From assembly GCF_002806975.1 (NCBI RefSeq), contig NZ_NIHD01000008.1:1-64000 (forward strand): a DNA stretch of 64,000 nucleotides. Direction: 5' to 3'. The notes below the pieces were generated by a model that saw only the letters and a list, made by a program, of their open reading frames with translations, ran no database searches and was not told where the DNA came from. Both the position numbers and the translations under genes were made by a program. Source of the stretch: Marinobacter aromaticivorans. Lineage in GTDB: Bacteria > Pseudomonadota > Gammaproteobacteria > Pseudomonadales > Oleiphilaceae. Shown here piece by piece: positions 9,776 to 18,087 of this stretch (its first letter is position 1; the number at the start of each line of letters is the position of its first letter).

Positions 9776-10879
9776 ATGTCCGTAGAGGTCCAGGAATTTC
9801 CCTGTCGCGAGGGACATATGGGGCTGATGACCCTGAACTCCCCCGCCACAATCAATGCCCTGACTGAAGAAATGATCCTCACTATCAGGGACACGCTGGA
9901 ACACTGGGCGGCGGACGAGCGCATCTGCCTTGTTGTGATACGAGGCGCCGGAGACAGAGGCTTTTGCGCAGGGGGCGATATACAGCAACTGTATCGATCA
10001 TTAAAAGGCATTGAGAATCCCGAAGCAGCCTTCAGTGTTTTCCGCTATGAATATGCGCTGGACTACGCCCTGCACCGGTTTCCGAAACCGGTTGTCGGCA
10101 TCGGCCACGGCATCATAATGGGCGGCGGCCTGGGCCTGTTTTCCGCCTGCCGTTATCGCATGCTGACACCAAGCGCCACTCTGGCCATGCCGGAAATTTC
10201 CATAGGCCTGTTCCCGGATGTTGGTGCAAGCTGGTTTCTCAACCGGCTGCCGGGTCGCCTTGGTTTGTTTATGGGCCTGACCGGGGCTCGTATGAATGTG
10301 ACCGACGCACTGCGCGTGGGGTTGGCAGACATGGCTCTGCCTTCGGAGGATCAGCAAGGCCTACTCACGCAACTGCGTAACGAGCGCTGGAGTGGCAACA
10401 CAGCAGCCGATGACAATCGCCTGTTCCGCTTGCTGCATCAATTGGAAACCCGGGATTACCATGCGCTGCCGGCCAGCCACCTGGAGTTGCACGAAAGAGA
10501 TATTGCAAGGCTGTGTGCTGGCTCCAGCCTGACGGACATTATTGACCGGTTGCTGACGGCTCGCATCGACACTGACTGGTGGCAAGCCTGCATCAAAACA
10601 ATGCAGGCGGGTTGCCCCGTCTCGGCATGGCTACTGTGGAATCAGCTCGGAAAAGCCCAGCAGATGTCACTCAAAGATGTGTTCCGGATGGAACTGGCCA
10701 TGGTCTGGGAATGCGCGCGCAGGCCCGATCTTCTCGAAGGCATAAGAGCCAGGTTGATTGACCGCGACCAGAACCCGCAGTGGTCTTTCCCGCGTATTGA
10801 AGACGTGCCCCAGAGCGTTATTGACGCCCACTTCCTGCCCGTGTGGGACGATCAGACTGACCCCATGCAGCTGGAATAA
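9776..10879 (+). CDS. Enoyl-CoA hydratase/isomerase family, 3-hydroxyisobutyryl-CoA hydrolase-like
   Basis: 367 residues, longer than ordinary enoyl-CoA hydratases and matching the HIBCH (ECH_2) subfamily that hydrolyses 3-hydroxyisobutyryl-CoA in valine breakdown. Crotonase oxyanion-hole segments are 'FCAGGDIQQLY' (about 63) and 'GIIMGGGLGL' (about 113). 'MPEISIGLFPDVGASWFL' carries the Glu and Asp expected of hydrolases. No other valine-degradation gene is adjacent, so the physiological substrate is inferred. GGAG lies upstream of the ATG. Convergent with the ankyrin lipoprotein gene. Confidence 0.85.
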   Translation: MSVEVQEFPCREGHMGLMTLNSPATINALTEEMILTIRDTLEHWAADERICLVVIRGAGDRGFCAGGDIQQLYRSLKGIENPEAAFSVFRYEYALDYALHRFPKPVVGIGHGIIMGGGLGLFSACRYRMLTPSATLAMPEISIGLFPDVGASWFLNRLPGRLGLFMGLTGARMNVTDALRVGLADMALPSEDQQGLLTQLRNERWSGNTAADDNRLFRLLHQLETRDYHALPASHLELHERDIARLCAGSSLTDIIDRLLTARIDTDWWQACIKTMQAGCPVSAWLLWNQLGKAQQMSLKDVFRMELAMVWECARRPDLLEGIRARLIDRDQNPQWSFPRIEDVPQSVIDAHFLPVWDDQTDPMQLE

Positions 10880-10900
10880 TACAGGGCTTCCACGCTGGTA

Positions 10901-11608
10901 TCAGAACTCGGCCCCCGCCTGCACCAGCAACACTTCCAGATCCCGATGATTGCCGGCGCGGGCCACGTCCAGAGCAGTCGTGCCACTCTCTGCACGGAAG
11001 TTCACATCGGCGCCAGCGGCCAGAAGCATCTCGGCAGTCAGCAAATCGCCCGTTGCTACCACTTTCATCAGCAGCGATTCGCCATCCTGGCTGACGTTCA
11101 CGTTGGCACCCGCTGCCAGCAGTACCTTGACCACAGACAACTCACCCTTCTCGGCAGCCCGCATGATTGCTGTGTAGCCTTGGGTATCCGGAGCATTCAC
11201 TTTGGCGCCAGCGGACAACAGCAGGCGCACAAGCCGACGGTCGCCCTGCTCCGAGGCCACCATCAGGGGTGTAACCTGATCACTCTCCGCAAGATCCGGA
11301 TTCGCTCCGCGGCTTAACAGGTACCACACAACACGGTCTGCCTGCGCGCGAACAGCCGCCATTAACGGGGTGCCAGCCCCGGTAAGTGTATTCAGAGGGG
11401 CACCCGACTCGATCAGATTGCCAACCGCTTCAAAATCGCCCTCTGCGGCTGCCTTATAAAGAGTGGAGCCTGAAGGGCTGTCAGCCTGCTGGCTCAGATT
11501 GGCCGGAGCTGCTCTGGATGCGCAGCCTGAAAGCATAGTTAACGCTGGAAACAGCAACAAAGTGGATAGCAGGATCGAAAACAGGAAGGAGCCGGTTCCC
11601 TTGGCCAT
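10901..11608 (-). CDS. Ankyrin-repeat lipoprotein
   Basis: 235 residues. N-terminal hydrophobic signal followed by the lipobox 'LSGC' (Cys about residue 28) predicts a lipid-anchored envelope protein. From about residue 50 the rest is five ankyrin repeats (for example 'GTPLMAAVRAQADRVVWYLL', 'GYTAIMRAAEKGELSVVKVL'), ending with the repeat array and no catalytic domain. Ankyrin repeats mediate protein-protein contacts; the partner is unknown. Single gene between the convergent hydrolase-like gene and tmcA. Confidence 0.85.
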   Translation of the reverse strand: MAKGTGSFLFSILLSTLLLFPALTMLSGCASRAAPANLSQQADSPSGSTLYKAAAEGDFEAVGNLIESGAPLNTLTGAGTPLMAAVRAQADRVVWYLLSRGANPDLAESDQVTPLMVASEQGDRRLVRLLLSAGAKVNAPDTQGYTAIMRAAEKGELSVVKVLLAAGANVNVSQDGESLLMKVVATGDLLTAEMLLAAGADVNFRAESGTTALDVARAGNHRDLEVLLVQAGAEF

Positions 11609-11678
11609 AACGGGTAGTCTCTGAAATTTTATTCCGGCCTATTCTGAGCGGGTGGCGGCCACAATTAAATCGAGCGGG

Positions 11679-13835
11679 TCACAACTCTGGCCCGTTTTGC
11701 AAAAGTTCACGGACCACAGCACGCATGCGGTCTTCACCCTCGCGCTGGCCCGAGCACAAGCCCTCCTTGCGCAACTCAGGCCAGCTCCACCCTTGCAGTA
11801 CCGACCGGCACCAGAGGTGCGCATCCTGATGCCCGCGAAGCCAAACCATCACGGCCGGTGCCAGGCTCAGTTCACGCAGAACCGGCAGAGTCAGCAAAAA
11901 CCCCCGGTGCCCACCCCCAAAATTTTTCAGATCCCGGATGTCTGCCGTATCCGGCGAGAGCCCTGCAGGCAGATCGCTGGTCATATCCATCAACAACGCC
12001 GGCTCCAGGGCTTTCCAGCTCAGTGGCACCAGCACCAGCCAGTGCCGGGCCAGCCGCATACGAATCCGCTGAACCAGAGATTCTCCCTGCGCACTCAGGG
12101 CACGGATCATCTGCACCGGGTACTCGCCGCTGGTGGCCTCCTGCTGAAAACCAATGCGTGCAAGCGCCAATCCGCTGGTGGCCCAGAAGCCATAAAGATC
12201 GGCACTGCCGCCAAAACTGGTACCGATAAAATCCACCCCCACCTGGCTGGCATCCAGAGCCGCCGCTGCAACCAGGCTGCCACCGATTCCCCTGCGCCGG
12301 GCCTGTGCGGACACGGCAATGCGGATAATCCGTAAACCACGCTGGCTGGCCGCCTCCGGAAACCCGCTGTGGCTGGCCAGGGACTGAGGCAGAAGGTGCC
12401 CGCGGACCCGGCGCTTGCCGCTGGCTACCTGTTCTGCCAGAGCGTTACTGAGGCCGCCTTCCACGGCACCCCAGAGCACACCCAGGGTTTGCCCGTTAAT
12501 CCGGGCCCGCCAACTCCTTGCAAGCGGGTCGTCCATCCACTGGCGAAGGTCGGCCGGGGTTGTCCGGTAATGAGCATTGACCAGCAGACCAAATGCGTCC
12601 GCAAGTTCCGCTTCGGAAGCCAGCCCGGGCTGCCAGGGCTCGATCACCAGATCTCCGGACCGCTCCACTGCCAGGTCATCCGGATTATGATCGGCCCCCA
12701 ATAAAAACAGCCTGAAAATCAAACGTTCCAGGGGATCATGAGTGGCCCAGCGTACAGGCCTTGAGAGCGTCTGTGATTGCCACTGAGGTGTGGCCTGTTC
12801 AAGAATCTGCCGGAAACGAACGGCAAACCCACGCCCCGCCCCTTCATAACCATGGACGGTGGAAGCAAAAGCGACTCGCGGCCAGCCCAGAAGAACTCGC
12901 TTGAGCAGGGAAACGGGAATAGCCGCAGCTTCGTCTACCATGATCACTTCCGCTTCCGGTTTTTCACTGAGTAACTCCCGAATCGGCAGAAAGCGTAGCA
13001 GCGCGCCCGACCCGGTTACTATGCGCTCTTCCCTGGCATCCTGCACCTCAGCACCCAGGCTTTGCCGGGCGTGCTCGAACAGAGCATTCACATTAGCCCT
13101 TGATGGCGCTGTTACCAGAACCTGCCTGCGCCCCTGCTGCAGTAACTGTGCTGCAGCCATGCCCAGCGCCGCAGATTTGCCCCGCCCCCGGTCAGCAGTC
13201 ACCACAATTGGCCGGCGCCGGCGCCCCAGCCCGAAGGCCACCAGCTTGCCGACCAACTCCTGCTGATCGGGAGTTGTGGCAACGGTAAATTCGGGTTTGA
13301 GGTTGGGCAGCTCGGGCAGTGCCAGGGCTTCTGACGAACCAATCTGCACCCGGATTACTGACGAATCGGCCGCCAGAATGCCCGCCATTCGCCTGGCAAA
13401 AGGATGTGGCTGGTCATGGTCCAGACCGGTTCTTGCATAATCCGGATCGGCAAAGTGCTCCCACTCCGCCAGCGAAGGCATCAGCCAGAACAGCAACCCG
13501 CCCGCTTTCAACGTACCTGAAAGCGCCGCAAACGCATCCGGCGGGTTCCCCTGCCAGCCATCCCATACGATGACTGATGTTTCCTGCCCCAACCACTGGC
13601 GGGCCTTGGCCGGGTCAATACTGGTAAGGCGATTATCGGGCACATCACCGGCAGGCCCGACCCATAGCCCGCCTTCTGCGTTAATGCCTGGCAGCAGCGT
13701 TTGCAGCCACTGCATGGCAAGCGCACGCGCGCCTTCCAGCAATACCAGCCGCCGATGTCCGGCAGCGGCAAGGCCGGACTGCAGCGAGCGCCAGGCGTCG
13801 GCATCGGGCACAGGAGGCACTATCCCGAAGGTCAT
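11679..13835 (-). CDS. tmcA: tRNA(Met) cytidine acetyltransferase TmcA
   Basis: 718 residues (E. coli TmcA is about 670). It makes N4-acetylcytidine at the wobble position of elongator tRNA-Met using acetyl-CoA and ATP. Domain order: N-terminal TmcA_N-type domain, an RNA-helicase-like ATPase with Walker A 'TADRGRGKSAALG' and DEAA box 'MVDEAAAIP', a GNAT acetyltransferase with 'RIAVSAQARRRGIGGSLV', then a C-terminal tRNA-binding region. Its start overlaps the DUF2237 stop by one base (TAATG), so the two genes are probably translationally coupled. Confidence 0.95.
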   Translation of the reverse strand: MTFGIVPPVPDADAWRSLQSGLAAAGHRRLVLLEGARALAMQWLQTLLPGINAEGGLWVGPAGDVPDNRLTSIDPAKARQWLGQETSVIVWDGWQGNPPDAFAALSGTLKAGGLLFWLMPSLAEWEHFADPDYARTGLDHDQPHPFARRMAGILAADSSVIRVQIGSSEALALPELPNLKPEFTVATTPDQQELVGKLVAFGLGRRRRPIVVTADRGRGKSAALGMAAAQLLQQGRRQVLVTAPSRANVNALFEHARQSLGAEVQDAREERIVTGSGALLRFLPIRELLSEKPEAEVIMVDEAAAIPVSLLKRVLLGWPRVAFASTVHGYEGAGRGFAVRFRQILEQATPQWQSQTLSRPVRWATHDPLERLIFRLFLLGADHNPDDLAVERSGDLVIEPWQPGLASEAELADAFGLLVNAHYRTTPADLRQWMDDPLARSWRARINGQTLGVLWGAVEGGLSNALAEQVASGKRRVRGHLLPQSLASHSGFPEAASQRGLRIIRIAVSAQARRRGIGGSLVAAAALDASQVGVDFIGTSFGGSADLYGFWATSGLALARIGFQQEATSGEYPVQMIRALSAQGESLVQRIRMRLARHWLVLVPLSWKALEPALLMDMTSDLPAGLSPDTADIRDLKNFGGGHRGFLLTLPVLRELSLAPAVMVWLRGHQDAHLWCRSVLQGWSWPELRKEGLCSGQREGEDRMRAVVRELLQNGPEL

Positions 13836-14212
13836 TAACTGAGATCTATGCCGTGGGATTTCAGATCACCAAGAGCACAGTGTTCCAGAGCCGCCTGATG
13901 CGTGGCCCGCAACCGGACTCGCGGCGCACTGCCGGCTTCAAACGCTTCATGCCAACGAGCCGCACACAGGCACCAGTTGTCTCCCGCTTTCAGGCCCGGA
14001 AACCCGAACGCGGGCACGGGCGTACTCAAATCGTTGCCGCGGGCTTTGGAAAACTCCAGAAATTCGTCGGTTACCACCGCGCAAACCGTATGCGACCCAT
14101 GGTCATCCGGGCCGGTGTTGCAGCAACCGTCCCGGTAAAAGCCGGTTTCCGGGTCGGTGCCACAGGTTTCCAGTTCTTCACCCAGTACGTTAATCGATTT
14201 TTCAGTTTGCAT
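13835..14212 (-). CDS. DUF2237 family protein
   Basis: 125 residues, the whole of a DUF2237 domain. Conserved features include 'CGTDPETGFYRDGCC', 'DHGSHTVCAVVTDEFL' and 'WCLCAARWHEA'; the several Cys residues look structural or metal-binding. Molecular function of the family is not known to me. It is the first gene of a two-gene unit with tmcA, sharing one base. A palindromic repeat lies 27 bases upstream of its start. Confidence 0.85.
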   Translation of the reverse strand: MQTEKSINVLGEELETCGTDPETGFYRDGCCNTGPDDHGSHTVCAVVTDEFLEFSKARGNDLSTPVPAFGFPGLKAGDNWCLCAARWHEAFEAGSAPRVRLRATHQAALEHCALGDLKSHGIDLS

Positions 14213-14238
14213 GCCTGTTCTCTCTGGCCTTGGGAGTT

Positions 14239-14347
14239 AGCGACGAGGCGAGACCTTATCCAAAATACGCTGTAAATACATCCATGTACGCTCGGCTCCG
14301 CCATCCATGGCTCCGCACGATTTTGGATAAGGTCTCGCCTCGTCGCT
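14239..14347. repeat. Variable-arm palindromic element, copy A
   Basis: Left arm 14239-14266 and right arm 14320-14347 are 28-nt perfect inverted repeats (AGCGACGAGGCGAGACC... / ...GGTCTCGCCTCGTCGCT). They flank a 53-nt core (14267-14319) containing TACATCCATGTA and GCTCCGCCATCCATGGCTCC. The core recurs at 42203-42255 and 56882-56934 with the same length, while the outer arm sequence is unique to each copy. It sits between the divergent DUF2237 and helicase genes, so it is not acting as a simple 3'-end terminator here. Confidence 0.93.
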
Positions 14348-14436
14348 CTCCAACTATTGAGGTGGATTCGCCCAGTTAATCCGTCATGTTAACGGCACAG
14401 GTACCGCCACTACCAGTTGGCCAGTACAATAGCCCC

Positions 14437-16728
14437 ATGCCGACAAACACCCCGGAACCCCACACCCTGGATCTTCCTGATTTTCTCACCGACGAGCAGC
14501 GGGCAATTATTACCGCCGGCTACGAGCACTCGGTGATCACTGCTGTGGCCGGCAGTGGCAAAACCTCCACCCTGGCCTGGCGCATTCGCTATCTGCTGCA
14601 GCAAGGTCACGATCCGGCCCGCATGCTGGTGCTGATGTTCAACCGCAGCGCCCGTGTGGATTTTGAGCGCAAGCTGCAAGAGGTGTGTCATCAGAGCGGC
14701 TTGGTGCTTCCGGAAATCCGCACCTACCACGCCATGGGGCTGCGGCTGTATAAGCGCTTTGTACGGGAAGGTTACCTGCCTGGTTTTTCGGAGAAAATTC
14801 TGACCGAGCAGGAAATCAGTTTCCAGGCCTGGTTGTTAACCCGTCGGCTGGCGCCGGAAGAACTGGCGGATGAAATAAAGCGCAACAAGAAGGATTTTGT
14901 TGAAACCGCAACCGGGTTTATTGATCTGGTGAAAACCACCCTGTCGCCCGCCGAGATGGTATTTGAAGAGTTGGGTTATTCACAAAAGCACCGGTACCTG
15001 ATTGATTTATTTCACAGTTTTGAACAGTGGCGCAAAGAGCACAGTCGGATCAGTTTCGCCGACATGCTGTACGAGCCGGTCATGGCCATTCACCAGAACC
15101 CGCCCCTGCAACGGCTGGTGGGCAACAAGATGGATCTGATTCTGGTGGATGAGTACCAGGACACCAACGAGATTCAGCACTTGTTGCTGCGCTACGTTGC
15201 CGGGGACCGTGCCCGGGTAACGGTCGTGGGGGATCCGGATCAGACCATTTACGAGTTCCGGGGCGCAAAGCCCGAGTTTATTCTCAAACGCTTCAGTGAC
15301 GAGTTTGAAAGCCCGCTGGAGCAAACACTGAGTTATACCTTCCGCTATGGCCACCGCGTGGCACTGCTGGCCAACCATCTGATTTGCCACAACAGCGGGC
15401 GCAAGGATGTGCTGTGCCACTCCCACCCCTCCACGCCGGCTACGGAGATCACCCTGCACCGGGCTGCGAACGATGCAGAGGCGGTATTACAGATACTCGG
15501 GCGGGAAACAGGTGATGATCTTTCAGGTAACCTGGCGGACACCGCCATTTTGTTCCGGGTGTGGAGCCAGAGCGTGCCCATTGAGCTCAAGTTGCTGGCC
15601 CTGCAGATCCCTTATCGCATTGACGCTGGCAAAGGCGCGCTGTTCAGCCGCGAAGTACAGGCCATTACGGCATTGCTGAAAGTGGTTTCCGGAACGCTGG
15701 AAAGGCTGCCGGAGGACGATCGGCTTGAGCTGGCAAGACTGCTTCTGCGCTTCCCGCATGTCGGCCTCAAAGAATCGGAGCTGGAGCAACTGGCGCGTTT
15801 TCTTGCAGGGTTTACTTCCGCTTGGCATGAGCGCCTGCTGGCACTGGATTTTGGCGCCCTGGCTCCCATGGCTGCACGCAAGTTGCGTAAACTGGGTGAG
15901 ATTCTGCAACAGTTGCGCGGTTATTCCGGCCCCGTTGCAGGGCTGATCACAGTCTATGCGGAGCACACCGACCTCTATGAAGGTGTTCGCAGCCTGGCGC
16001 TTACCCATGACACTGCAGAGGAGCGCATAGATACCATTCACGGCTTGCGCGAATACCTCAAAGGCCTGGATGTGGATGCTGAAGGAGCCCTTGTGCACCT
16101 CAAGGCACTGCGCCAGCAAGCCAGTGAAAAGCGGGCTGGCGGGGGCGTTCTGCTCTCCACCATTCATCGCACCAAGGGGCTGGAATGGTCGCGGGTGATT
16201 ATTCCCGGGTTACAGGAGAAGTACCTGCCCCATAGCCCGCGCGCCCAGGACAATACCCGGGAGATTCTGGAAAGCGAACGACGCCTGCTGTACGTCGCCA
16301 TGACACGCACCCGCAAAGCTTTGCACCTGATCAGCCGGCCAGAGAGCAACCAGCCCCATCTGGATGGTGATCAGGGCCCCAGCCGGTTTGTCGACGAATT
16401 CTGTTTTGATCTGGCCAATGAGTTCGGGCACTGGCTTGATAACCGGGCGCCCGATACCGACCGTTCCCTCAAGCTGGAAGCGCCATTAACGCCTGTTGGC
16501 TCCCGTTACGCAGCGCAGGAGGGTGTTGCCCTTGAGGGCAGGGCACTGACAATCGCCGGCAGCAAGTCACCCCTGTGGCACCAGCCGCGCCTCAATCACA
16601 GCATTTTTGGTATAGGTAGTGTGATCGCAGAAGACGAAAGCTCATTCGAAGTACATTTTTCCAGCGGCGAAAAAATGAACTTCAGTAAAAAAAGCGCACA
16701 TCTCTATTTCAGCATTCCATCCCCGTGA
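14437..16728 (+). CDS. UvrD/Rep-family superfamily 1 helicase (second copy, divergent)
   Basis: 763 residues from ATG 14437; an in-frame ATG 17 codons upstream is possible, but the first 17 residues look non-coding and begin close to the repeat element. SF1A motifs: Q-motif region 'LTDEQRAIITAG', Walker A 'VAGSGKTSTLAWR', 'LVDEYQDTNEIQ', 'GDPDQTIYEFRGA', 'TIHRTKGLEW', 'VAMTRTRKAL'. The C-terminal tail 'FGIGSVIAEDESSFEVHF' mirrors the Tudor-like tail of UvrD. It is clearly distinct from the uvrD gene at 1240-3405 (for example 'DEYQD' not 'DEFQD'). Role in repair or replication restart is inferred. No neighbour suggests a nuclease partner. Confidence 0.88.
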   Translation: MPTNTPEPHTLDLPDFLTDEQRAIITAGYEHSVITAVAGSGKTSTLAWRIRYLLQQGHDPARMLVLMFNRSARVDFERKLQEVCHQSGLVLPEIRTYHAMGLRLYKRFVREGYLPGFSEKILTEQEISFQAWLLTRRLAPEELADEIKRNKKDFVETATGFIDLVKTTLSPAEMVFEELGYSQKHRYLIDLFHSFEQWRKEHSRISFADMLYEPVMAIHQNPPLQRLVGNKMDLILVDEYQDTNEIQHLLLRYVAGDRARVTVVGDPDQTIYEFRGAKPEFILKRFSDEFESPLEQTLSYTFRYGHRVALLANHLICHNSGRKDVLCHSHPSTPATEITLHRAANDAEAVLQILGRETGDDLSGNLADTAILFRVWSQSVPIELKLLALQIPYRIDAGKGALFSREVQAITALLKVVSGTLERLPEDDRLELARLLLRFPHVGLKESELEQLARFLAGFTSAWHERLLALDFGALAPMAARKLRKLGEILQQLRGYSGPVAGLITVYAEHTDLYEGVRSLALTHDTAEERIDTIHGLREYLKGLDVDAEGALVHLKALRQQASEKRAGGGVLLSTIHRTKGLEWSRVIIPGLQEKYLPHSPRAQDNTREILESERRLLYVAMTRTRKALHLISRPESNQPHLDGDQGPSRFVDEFCFDLANEFGHWLDNRAPDTDRSLKLEAPLTPVGSRYAAQEGVALEGRALTIAGSKSPLWHQPRLNHSIFGIGSVIAEDESSFEVHFSSGEKMNFSKKSAHLYFSIPSP

Positions 16729-16899
16729 AAGGTCAGACTATAGGGCCGGTCGAGGAACTGACACGTACATTCCCTGATGTAACATTAATTATCAATTCTT
16801 TGTTTTTTGTAACCCTTTAGCTTAAGTTACCCGTACATGCACACCCTGAACATTTCTATGATTCAGCCGTTGTAATAAAACCCGAACAGGAGGTTCTGC

Positions 16900-18021
16900 A
16901 TGAACATCATGCGCCCGATCGCGATGGCTGCCATCGCCAGCACTCTTGCCGCGCCAGCCCTGGCCGAACGTAAAGAAACGGTATACATCAACCCTTTCGC
17001 CGCTTTTCAGCTTTTCGATGACAAGCGTGACCTGAGCGAAACCGGTACGTTTGGAGTGGGCCTGGAATACCGGTTTGCGCCCAACTGGGCGGTCGAGGCG
17101 TTATATTCCCGCGCCGATGCAGACCGGAAATACGTTGACGGCTCTTCAGAATTCGAAGAGCTCCGCCTGGATGCCACCTATTACTTTGCGCCCCAGGACA
17201 AAGCCTGGAACCCGTACGTATCCGTAGGCGCGGGCCATGCAGATTTCGGTGTCGGGGATACAATCAGCTATAACACCGCGGGTACTGGCCATGATGAAAC
17301 CCGCGTTAACGTGGGTACCGGGTTTCGCTACAATGTAACGGATTCCTTAGCTTTGCGTGGCGACCTGCGCGAGTTTCACGGCATCGATGAAAGTACCTTT
17401 GACACCCAGGTATCTCTGGGTATCAGCTTTGCTTTTAACCGTACAGTAGGCACTTCGGCTCCTGCACCCAGGAGCCCGGTCGATACAGACGGTGATGGCG
17501 TGCCTGATGCGCGTGATGCCTGCCCTGACACGCCACGGGGTGCGGAGGTAGATAGCCGGGGCTGTGAACTGGACAGCGATAATGACGGTGTCGTCGACAG
17601 CCAGGATCTCTGCCCCAACACCACGGCGGGTGCCGTGGTCGATGAAACCGGTTGTGAAGGCGTAACCGAAACTATTGAAACCTTTACCATTGAGGTTCAG
17701 TTCCCGACCAACAGCTCTGTCATCAGCAATGCGTATGATGACGAGATTCGCCGCGTTGCCGATTTCCTGAGTGAAAACCCGGAAACCATCGTGGAAATTG
17801 CCGGCCACTCGGACAGCACCGGCGATGCCGGCTATAACCAGAGCCTGTCTCAGCGTCGCGCCGAAGCCGTTGCTGATCGCCTGACTGGCCCGCTGGGGGT
17901 AGATCCTGAAAAAGTCAGCGCCAGAGGCTATGGTGAATCACAGCCCGTTGCCTCCAACGACACTGCTGCAGGCCGCGCCCAGAACCGTCGGGTTGAAGCC
18001 CGCATTCAGGTTCGTCGCTGA
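16900..18021 (+). CDS. OmpA/OprF-type outer membrane protein with thrombospondin-3 calcium repeats
   Basis: 373 residues. Signal peptide ends at 'PALAERKE' (about residue 23). An N-terminal 8-strand beta-barrel (to about 185) is followed by a linker with two TSP3-type Ca-binding repeats ('DTDGDGVPDARDACPDTP', 'DSDNDGVVDSQDLCPNT') and a C-terminal OmpA domain with the peptidoglycan-binding residues in 'GHSDSTGDAGYN' and 'NRRVEARI'. It tethers the outer membrane to the cell wall and may form a pore. AGGAGG lies just upstream of ATG 16900. A strong terminator follows. Confidence 0.92.
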   Translation: MNIMRPIAMAAIASTLAAPALAERKETVYINPFAAFQLFDDKRDLSETGTFGVGLEYRFAPNWAVEALYSRADADRKYVDGSSEFEELRLDATYYFAPQDKAWNPYVSVGAGHADFGVGDTISYNTAGTGHDETRVNVGTGFRYNVTDSLALRGDLREFHGIDESTFDTQVSLGISFAFNRTVGTSAPAPRSPVDTDGDGVPDARDACPDTPRGAEVDSRGCELDSDNDGVVDSQDLCPNTTAGAVVDETGCEGVTETIETFTIEVQFPTNSSVISNAYDDEIRRVADFLSENPETIVEIAGHSDSTGDAGYNQSLSQRRAEAVADRLTGPLGVDPEKVSARGYGESQPVASNDTAAGRAQNRRVEARIQVRR

Positions 18022-18051
18022 TTTAGCCTGAGCGCAGGTAAAAAGTAAGTG

Positions 18052-18087
18052 GAGTCAGAAAGGCGCCCTCGGGCGCCTTTCTGACTC
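18052..18087. terminator. Bidirectional terminator between OmpA-type gene and methyltransferase gene
   Basis: GAGTCAGAAAGGCGCC and GGCGCCTTTCTGACTC form a perfect 16-bp stem with loop CTCG. The T-run lies inside the stem (GGCGCCTTT) as is common for bidirectional terminators. It serves convergent genes, and its right end touches the stop codon of the leftward methyltransferase gene. Confidence 0.85.

Noticed and set aside
14239..14347. Copy A as an ordinary transcription terminator
   Set aside because: It lies between divergent genes, so neither gene ends there; and there is no T-run after the stem.
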